Shown here: piece after piece, positions 6,630-10,671 of the stretch
Position numbering within the stretch: the stretch's first letter is position 1
Layout of the letters: each line of letters opens with the position of its first letter
DNA from: VGNY01 sp964549635
GTDB lineage: Bacteria; Chloroflexota; Dehalococcoidia; GIF9; UBA5629
Reading direction: 5' to 3'
Assembly (NCBI GenBank): GCA_964549635.1
Contig: CAZJVJ010000030.1
Location: 1-10,671, forward strand
Length of the DNA stretch: 10,671 nt
Notes under the pieces: model-generated
Seen by the model: the letters and a program-made list of their open reading frames with translations, nothing else
Told to the model about the DNA's origin: nothing
Databases searched by the model: none
Translations under genes and position numbers: made by a program

Positions 6630-6654
6630 CTTGGCTGTTCGGTTTGGCTAAAAT
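6626..6654 (+). promoter_or_regulatory. Promoter of the YugP-like gene
   Basis: TTGACT (6626-6631, 5 of 6) and TAAAAT (6649-6654, 5 of 6) are exactly 17 bp apart. The -35 contains the fmt stop codon (TGA at 6627-6629). The start would be near 6661, leaving about 43 nt of leader that includes the strong AAGGAGGG site. The metallopeptidase gene may thus be transcribed both from here and by read-through from fmt. Confidence 0.6.
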
Positions 6655-6703
6655 TAAATCATAGTATTGGATATAGGAACCATAGCAAGGAGGGATGTAG
6701 ACA

Positions 6704-7408
6704 GTGTTTTTATTTGATCCGCTTTGGTTTATTATCATGTTACCGCCTTTTATATTTATGCTTTACGCTCAGGCGAAGGTAAGTTCGACGTTTAATAAAT
6801 ACTCCAGGGTAGCTAATTCTCAGCGCATCACGGGAGTTGAGGCAGCCCACAGGTTACTCAGAATTAATGGCCTGGATAATGTTAGGGTCGAGGGGGTAAA
6901 AACTAGGCTGGGTGACCATTATGACCCCAGCAAAAAGGTACTACGGTTATCTCCAGCTGTGGCGAGCACCCCGTCAGTAGCGGCTCTGGGTATTGTGGCC
7001 CATGAGGTAGCGCACGCCGTTCAGGACAAGGTTGGCTATGCCTTCTTGAGGTTTCGTACTTCTCTGGTGCCGGTGGCTAACCTAGGCAGCACCCTCGGTT
7101 ATGTTTTTGTCATCTTGGGTTTGATTCTGGCCTGGCTCGGTACCAAATTTGGCATGACTATGGTGTGGACTGGGGTTCTTTTGTTTTCCCTGGCCGTGAT
7201 TTTCAGCCTGGTTACGCTACCTGTTGAATTCAACGCCAGCAACCGGGCGCGACAGATGTTGCGCAGTACAGGCATGGTGTCCACTCAGGAATATAATGCT
7301 GCCAGCGCTGTCCTTTCGGCTGCTGCTCTCACCTATGTGGCGGCTACACTGCAGGCAATAGCTCAACTTTTCTACTTTGTCTTGCTGGCTTTAGGCTCAC
7401 GCAGGTAG
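6704..7408 (+). CDS. yugP: YugP-type membrane zinc metallopeptidase
   Basis: This belongs to the YugP family of putative neutral zinc metallopeptidases (Pfam Zn_peptidase_2, from memory). The physiological substrate of the family is poorly known. The 234-residue protein has a hydrophobic N-terminal segment at about 6-22, the conserved DHYDPSKKVLRLS block at 71-83, and the zinc-binding HEVAH helix at 100-104 with catalytic E101. Two further membrane segments follow at about 120-143 and 150-173. E175 in PVEFNAS is the likely third zinc ligand, and a last hydrophobic segment covers about 205-230. The active site probably sits at the membrane surface. The start is a GTG preceded by AAGGAGG (6687-6693) at 10 nt; the nearer ATG at 6695 is followed at once by a stop. 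It has its own promoter and a strong terminator follows, so it looks monocistronic or the end of an fmt unit. Confidence 0.92.
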   Translation: MFLFDPLWFIIMLPPFIFMLYAQAKVSSTFNKYSRVANSQRITGVEAAHRLLRINGLDNVRVEGVKTRLGDHYDPSKKVLRLSPAVASTPSVAALGIVAHEVAHAVQDKVGYAFLRFRTSLVPVANLGSTLGYVFVILGLILAWLGTKFGMTMVWTGVLLFSLAVIFSLVTLPVEFNASNRARQMLRSTGMVSTQEYNAASAVLSAAALTYVAATLQAIAQLFYFVLLALGSRR

Positions 7409-7427
7409 GTTATTTTATCCCTGTTTT

Positions 7428-7475
7428 GCCCCTTGGGGTGAGAGGCTTGCTGGCCCCAAGGGGCTTATTGCTTGT
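7428..7475 (+). terminator. Rho-independent terminator after the YugP-like gene
   Basis: An 11-bp perfect inverted repeat, GCCCCTTGGGG (7428-7438) and CCCCAAGGGGC (7454-7464), flanks a 15-nt loop. It is followed by a T-rich run (TTATTGCTTGTT). It starts 20 bp after the stop codon. The T-tract is interrupted, but the stem is very stable. The long loop and symmetric arms leave room for another regulatory role. Confidence 0.75.
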
Positions 7476-7532
7476 TACTGCCTTTTGTGTTTTATTCCCG
7501 GGGCGCTGTTAGAAAATGAAATCACCAGCAGA

Positions 7533-7561
7533 TTGCCAATTCACTTCACCCCAATTATAAT
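7533..7561 (+). promoter_or_regulatory. mazG promoter
   Basis: TTGCCA (7533-7538, 5 of 6) and a perfect TATAAT (7556-7561) are 17 bp apart, the best promoter match in the window. Transcription would start near 7568, giving a leader of about 14 nt that still contains the GGAGG ribosome binding site. Confidence 0.75.
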
Positions 7562-7569
7562 TGCCTGGC

Positions 7570-7574
7570 GGAGG
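7570..7574 (+). promoter_or_regulatory. Ribosome binding site deciding the mazG start
   Basis: GGAGG lies 7 nt before the TTG at 7582-7584. The in-frame upstream TTG at 7561 begins at the last base of the -10 hexamer and would precede the predicted transcript, so 7582 is the likely start. Confidence 0.75.
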
Positions 7575-7581
7575 CTATAAT

Positions 7582-8361
7582 TTGTCTGAAGAGGAGAAAG
7601 TAGACAGTTTTGCGTCGTTGAGAAAAATTGTTGCCCAGCTACGCGGCCCTGGCGGCTGCCCATGGGATAAGAAGCAAACCCATGCTTCATTGAAACCATA
7701 TCTGGTCGAGGAGTGCTATGAAGTCTTACGTGCTTTGGAAGAAGGGGCTCCACAAAGGCTGTGTGAGGAGCTGGGAGACCTTTTGCTGCAAATTATGCTA
7801 CATGCCCAGATTGCTGCTGAAGCTAGCCATTTTGACATTGATGACGTTATCCGGGGTATCAGCAACAAATTAATTTACCGGCATCCCCATGTTTTCGGTG
7901 GACAGAGGCTGGAAGATGCTGAGGAAGCGGAGCTAAACTGGGAAGTTTTGAAACGCGGAGAGCGGCCGCAGAATGAGTCGCTTTTATCGGGCGTGCCCGA
8001 GGAAATGCCAGCCCTGGCCTACAGCCAGTCCATCCAGCGACGAGTGGCGGGAGTTGGCTTTGACTGGCAGGAGGTGGAGGAGATCATAGATAAGCTGGCT
8101 GAAGAAGTGACTGAGATCAAGAAGGCTACTGACCACCAAGAAAAGGTGAAAGAGTTCGGCGATTTGCTTTTTACTTTAGCGAACATCGCCCGAAGGTTAG
8201 ACGTGGATTTAGAGACGGCTTTGCGCTCAGCTAACCAGCGCTTTTGCCGTCGCTTCGCCTACATGGAAAAGCTGTGCAGTGACCGGGGCATTAGCTTTGG
8301 CAGCCTGTCACCAGAGGAGCAAAATGCCTTGTGGGAGGAAGCCAAGCAGAAGCTGGAATGA
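7582..8361 (+). CDS. mazG: Nucleoside triphosphate pyrophosphohydrolase MazG
   Basis: MazG hydrolyses nucleoside triphosphates to monophosphates plus pyrophosphate. It cleans up aberrant nucleotides and, in E. coli, affects (p)ppGpp levels. With the TTG start it has 259 residues, near the 263 of E. coli MazG, and keeps both tandem MazG domains. Domain 1 opens with LRGPGGCPWDKKQTH (20-34) and has E43, E44 and E47 followed by E63 and D66 in EELGD. The joining region contains YRHPHVFGG (99-107). Domain 2 has E174, E175 and E178 followed by E191 and D194 in EFGD, then the NQRFCRRFAYME motif (218-229). Both metal-binding sets look intact. It has its own strong promoter, and its TGA ends 2 bp from the 3' end of a convergent tRNA gene. 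Confidence 0.95.
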   Translation: MSEEEKVDSFASLRKIVAQLRGPGGCPWDKKQTHASLKPYLVEECYEVLRALEEGAPQRLCEELGDLLLQIMLHAQIAAEASHFDIDDVIRGISNKLIYRHPHVFGGQRLEDAEEAELNWEVLKRGERPQNESLLSGVPEEMPALAYSQSIQRRVAGVGFDWQEVEEIIDKLAEEVTEIKKATDHQEKVKEFGDLLFTLANIARRLDVDLETALRSANQRFCRRFAYMEKLCSDRGISFGSLSPEEQNALWEEAKQKLE

Positions 8362-8363
8362 GC

Positions 8364-8440
8364 TGGTCGGGGCGAGAGGACTCGAACCTCCGACCTCAGC
8401 GTCCCGAACGCTGCGCGCTACCAGACTGCGCTACGCCCCG
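8364..8440 (-). tRNA. trnP: tRNA-Pro (anticodon CGG)
   Basis: The minus strand folds into a full cloverleaf. The acceptor stem is CGGGGCG/CGCCCCG, the D stem GCGC/GCGC, and the anticodon stem CAGCG/CGCTG with loop TTCGGGA. The T arm is GGAGG-TTCGAGT-CCTCT with one G-U pair. The anticodon CGG (8404-8406 on the plus strand) reads the proline codon CCG. A C1-G72 first pair and discriminator A fit bacterial tRNA-Pro. The 3' CCA is encoded (8364-8366). The body is 74 nt plus CCA. It is transcribed toward mazG. Confidence 0.97.
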
Positions 8441-8449
8441 ACGCTACCT

Positions 8450-8478
8450 ATTATAGGCGGCTTTAACTTTGAGAGCAA
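8450..8478 (-). promoter_or_regulatory. tRNA-Pro promoter
   Basis: On the minus strand a perfect TATAAT -10 (8450-8455) is preceded at 17 bp by a weak TTGCTC -35 (8473-8478, 3 of 6). The expected start near 8443 leaves only about 3 nt before the mature tRNA 5' end. The -10 sits in an 11-bp palindrome, CCTATTATAGG (8447-8457). Confidence 0.55.
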
Positions 8479-8523
8479 GCGCTGTAAACTAAAGAGCGTT
8501 TTTGTAATGGATAGAACGACAAA

Positions 8524-9711
8524 ATGAAGTATTGCATTCTTATAATCGACGGTGCCTCTGGCTGGGCATTGCCTGAGCGTGGCGGTAGAACGTGTCTGGA
8601 GCTTGCCCATATTCCGCATCTGGATGCGTTAGCCAGAGAAGGTCTTGTTGGACTGGTGCGCACGGTGCCACCTGGGATGGAGCCAAGCAGTGCTTGCGCC
8701 TGCATGTCAGTGCTGGGCTATGACCCGAAGGTCTATTACCGGGGAAGGAGCGCTATTGAAGCCAGGAGCCTGGGCATTTCCATTGCTCAGGATGAGGTCG
8801 TTTTTCGCTGTAACTTGGTGGCTATCCGTGACGGTAAAATGTGGAGCTATAGTTCCGGTCATATCAGCACCGAGGAGGCGAAAGCGCTTATTTCTGCTCT
8901 TAATGACGAGCTGGGCAGTGAAGAAATACGCTTCTATCCCGGTGTCCGCTATCGGCACATTTGCAAGATAAAGGGGCACAAGGACACACTCCTGGCTACT
9001 TGTACTCCGCCGCATGATATCCCCGGAAAACCCATCGCTGAGTTTTTGCCCAAAGGCCCCGGCAGCGCCTTGTTGCGAGAGCTTATGAAGAGGTCCAAAG
9101 CTGTGCTTGAGGGGCACCAGGTGAATCAGAAACGACAAGCCCGTGGTGAAGTTCCGGCGAATATGGTCTGGCTATTTTGGGGCAGCGGGCAAATACCCGA
9201 AATGCCGTCGTTCAAGCAGGTCTATGGCCTTGATGCTGCCATGACGTCTGGCGTGGACCTTCTGCGTGGCCTGGCACGAATGGCTGGAATGGATGTACTG
9301 GACATCCCCGGTGTCACCGACGGCCTGGACAATGACTATGCTGCTCAAGCAACTGGAGCTCTGAAAGCTCTGGATAGGTATGATTTGGTGGCTATACATA
9401 TTGAGGCACCTGATGAGGCAGCACATGCTGGCTCGATTGATGATAAAGTAGCGGCTATTCAGAAAGTGGATGAGGAGGTGGTCAGCCGGATACGTTCCTG
9501 GGACTTAGACACGTTGCGGGTTCTGGCCTTACCTGACCATCCGACGCCGATAAAAATCCAGACCCACACTGATGAGCCTGTCCCGTTTGTCCTTTGGGGC
9601 CGTGGGTTTAAGTCTGGTGGGGCAAAAAAATTTAGCGAGGTTGAAGCTAAAAAGACTGGAATTTTTATCGAGCATGGGTATAATATTATGGGCTGGTTAG
9701 TGAAGGTATAA
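8524..9711 (+). CDS. apgM: ApgM-family phosphoglycerate mutase-like protein (possible homoserine kinase)
   Basis: The 395-residue protein belongs to the archaeal-type, cofactor-independent phosphoglycerate mutase family of the alkaline-phosphatase superfamily. Candidate metal and catalytic residues are D9 (LIIDG), S56 as probable phospho-acceptor, D297 and H301 in APDEAAH, D338-H339 in LPDH, and H348 in QTHTDEPVPF. The MSVLGYDP block (61-68) is typical. The acceptor motif, usually P-G-S-D, reads P-S-S-A (54-57). A subgroup of this family has been proposed as homoserine kinase in genomes lacking classical ThrB. Position 43 bp upstream of lysC, the first enzyme of that pathway, favours such a role, but phosphoglycerate mutase activity cannot be excluded. 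No strong Shine-Dalgarno or promoter was seen before the ATG at 8524; the N-terminus fits the family. Confidence 0.88.
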   Translation: MKYCILIIDGASGWALPERGGRTCLELAHIPHLDALAREGLVGLVRTVPPGMEPSSACACMSVLGYDPKVYYRGRSAIEARSLGISIAQDEVVFRCNLVAIRDGKMWSYSSGHISTEEAKALISALNDELGSEEIRFYPGVRYRHICKIKGHKDTLLATCTPPHDIPGKPIAEFLPKGPGSALLRELMKRSKAVLEGHQVNQKRQARGEVPANMVWLFWGSGQIPEMPSFKQVYGLDAAMTSGVDLLRGLARMAGMDVLDIPGVTDGLDNDYAAQATGALKALDRYDLVAIHIEAPDEAAHAGSIDDKVAAIQKVDEEVVSRIRSWDLDTLRVLALPDHPTPIKIQTHTDEPVPFVLWGRGFKSGGAKKFSEVEAKKTGIFIEHGYNIMGWLVKV

Positions 9712-9754
9712 GTAACGCAAATATGTTTTTTGGACGGTTTAGTTAGGACGAGAG

Positions 9755-10671
9755 ATGGCGCTTATAGTTCAGAAATATGGTGGCAGCTCGGTAGCTGATG
9801 CCGACAAAATCAAAAATGTAGCCCGTCGTATCATTGAGACGAAACGGCAAGGTAACGAGGTAGTCGTGGTCGTGTCGGCCATGGGAGACACCACCGATGA
9901 ACTTATTGAATTAGCCAGGCAGATTAATCCTAATCCTGATGAGCGAGAGCTAGATGTGCTGCTGTCGACCGGCGAGATAGTTTCCAGTACCCTGTTGGCC
10001 ATGGCGTTGCATGGTATGGGTTATAAGGCAGTGAGTTTGAGCGGTGCCCAGGCCGGCATTCAGACGGATGCCAGTCACAGTAAAGCCCGTATCCTGCATA
10101 TTGAACCGAAACGTATCGTCAAGGAGCTGGAGAAAGACAATATTGTCATAGTCGCTGGTTTTCAGGGCATAACCAAAGATATGGACGTAACCACCTTGGG
10201 GAGGGGTGGCTCGGACACTACGGCTGTAGCTCTAGCCGCCATCTGTAAAGCGCAGATATGTCAGATTTACACGGATGTTGAGGGTGTGTTCACTGCTGAC
10301 CCTCGTGTGGTGCCTGAAGCCCGTAAGCTAGATGAAATCGGTTACGAGGAAATGCTGGAATTGGCAACCTTGGGCGCCAAAGTTATACACCCGCGGGCCG
10401 TGGAACTGGGTCAAATATATAGTATGCCTATAATGGTGGCTTCCAGCTTCAGTGATAATCCGGGGACAATGATTCATGGAGGGAGTGAGATGGAAATAAG
10501 AAATAAAGTGCGTGGCATTGCCCATGATACCAATGTGGCCAAAGTGACAGTGGTCGGCGTCCCTGACCGGCCAGGGATAGCTGCAGCCATCTTCGAACCG
10601 TTAGCGAAAGCGAATATAAGTGTGGACACTATAGTCCAAAATGCCAGCATTAATAATATCACTGATTTAAC
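9755..10671 (+). CDS. lysC: Aspartate kinase (3' end beyond window)
   Basis: Aspartate kinase phosphorylates L-aspartate, the entry step to lysine, threonine and methionine synthesis. The visible 305 codons contain the catalytic domain with KYGGSSVA (7-14), SLSGAQAGIQTD (94-105), GFQGIT (135-140), TTLGRGGSDTTA (146-157), YTDVEGVFTADPR (172-184) and GAKVIHPRAVELG (207-219). The first ACT regulatory region begins near residue 257 (VTVVGVPDRPG). The gene is open to the right edge, with the rest of the ACT region outside the window. Start ATG is preceded by AGGA at 6 nt. An in-frame internal ATG at codon 246 (10490-10492) has its own GGAGG site, so a separate regulatory beta subunit may be made. 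It follows the ApgM-like gene by 43 bp, probably in one transcript. It looks like the monofunctional type found in many Gram-positives. Confidence 0.96.
   Translation, partial: MALIVQKYGGSSVADADKIKNVARRIIETKRQGNEVVVVVSAMGDTTDELIELARQINPNPDERELDVLLSTGEIVSSTLLAMALHGMGYKAVSLSGAQAGIQTDASHSKARILHIEPKRIVKELEKDNIVIVAGFQGITKDMDVTTLGRGGSDTTAVALAAICKAQICQIYTDVEGVFTADPRVVPEARKLDEIGYEEMLELATLGAKVIHPRAVELGQIYSMPIMVASSFSDNPGTMIHGGSEMEIRNKVRGIAHDTNVAKVTVVGVPDRPGIAAAIFEPLAKANISVDTIVQNASINNITDL
10478..10492 (+). promoter_or_regulatory. Internal ribosome binding site and start within lysC
   Basis: GGAGG (10478-10482) lies 7 nt before an ATG (10490-10492) that is in frame with lysC at codon 246. This site is stronger than that of the main start. 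In B. subtilis and Corynebacterium lysC, an internal start at nearly the same codon (about 247-250, from memory) makes the beta subunit. Confidence 0.6.

Noticed and set aside
7561..7563. TTG at 7561 as the mazG start
   Set aside because: It begins at the last base of the perfect TATAAT, before the expected transcription start, and lacks a ribosome site.
8477..8503. Bulged hairpin followed by T5 between the tRNA and the ApgM-like gene as a terminator
   Set aside because: The stem is only about 6 bp with a bulge and an 11-nt loop, too weak to list as a feature.
8707..9138. 143-codon minus-strand frame inside the ApgM-like gene
   Set aside because: Antisense shadow; no domain, and the plus-strand protein covers it with conserved motifs.

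Overview
The window reads as a chromosomal housekeeping segment of a bacterium, most likely a Dehalococcoidia-type member of the Chloroflexota. The assignment rests on the mix of genes and on recalled resemblance: gyrB, nadD, obgE, dnaA and fmt sit together near a replication origin, and an ApgM-like protein carrying a Ser-Ser-Ala-Cys active-site motif lies next to aspartate kinase. It is an inference and no database was searched. Base composition is close to balanced, genes are tightly packed, and several start codons are GTG or TTG. There are no insertion sequences, CRISPR arrays, phage genes or defence islands.

Left part (1-5445): gyrB reads rightward and meets nadD tail to tail with an 18-bp gap. 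nadD and obgE form a leftward pair joined by a 4-bp ATGA overlap. Between obgE and dnaA (3889-4089) is a 201-bp non-coding stretch with a 78% A+T block and five DnaA-box-like 9-mers, a good candidate for oriC. dnaA reads leftward toward it. This part therefore holds the initiator, its probable target, a gyrase subunit, a ribosome-assembly GTPase and an NAD biosynthesis enzyme.

Middle part (5446-7500): dnaA and fmt diverge from a 242-bp region with two back-to-back sigma70-like promoters whose -35 hexamers are 8 bp apart. The dnaA transcript would have a leader of about 155 nt with a clear hairpin, while the fmt transcript would have almost no leader. fmt (initiator Met-tRNA formylation) is followed by a membrane-bound YugP-type zinc metallopeptidase with its own promoter overlapping the fmt stop codon, and then by a strong hairpin terminator.

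Right part (7501-10671): mazG has a near-consensus promoter and a TTG start fixed by a GGAGG site. Its stop codon lies 2 bp from the 3' CCA of a convergent tRNA-Pro(CGG). Then come an ApgM-family phosphotransferase and aspartate kinase lysC, probably co-transcribed. lysC runs off the right edge. The pairing suggests that the ApgM-like protein may serve amino-acid synthesis (homoserine phosphorylation) rather than glycolysis. lysC also has an in-frame internal ATG at codon 246 with an ideal ribosome binding site, just before the regulatory ACT region, as in aspartokinases that make a separate beta subunit from the same gene.

The points most worth a second look are the altered G3 motif of ObgE, the internal lysC start, the altered active-site motif of the ApgM-like protein, and the origin candidate. 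No wholly new system is evident; this is mostly an ordinary core-gene region.
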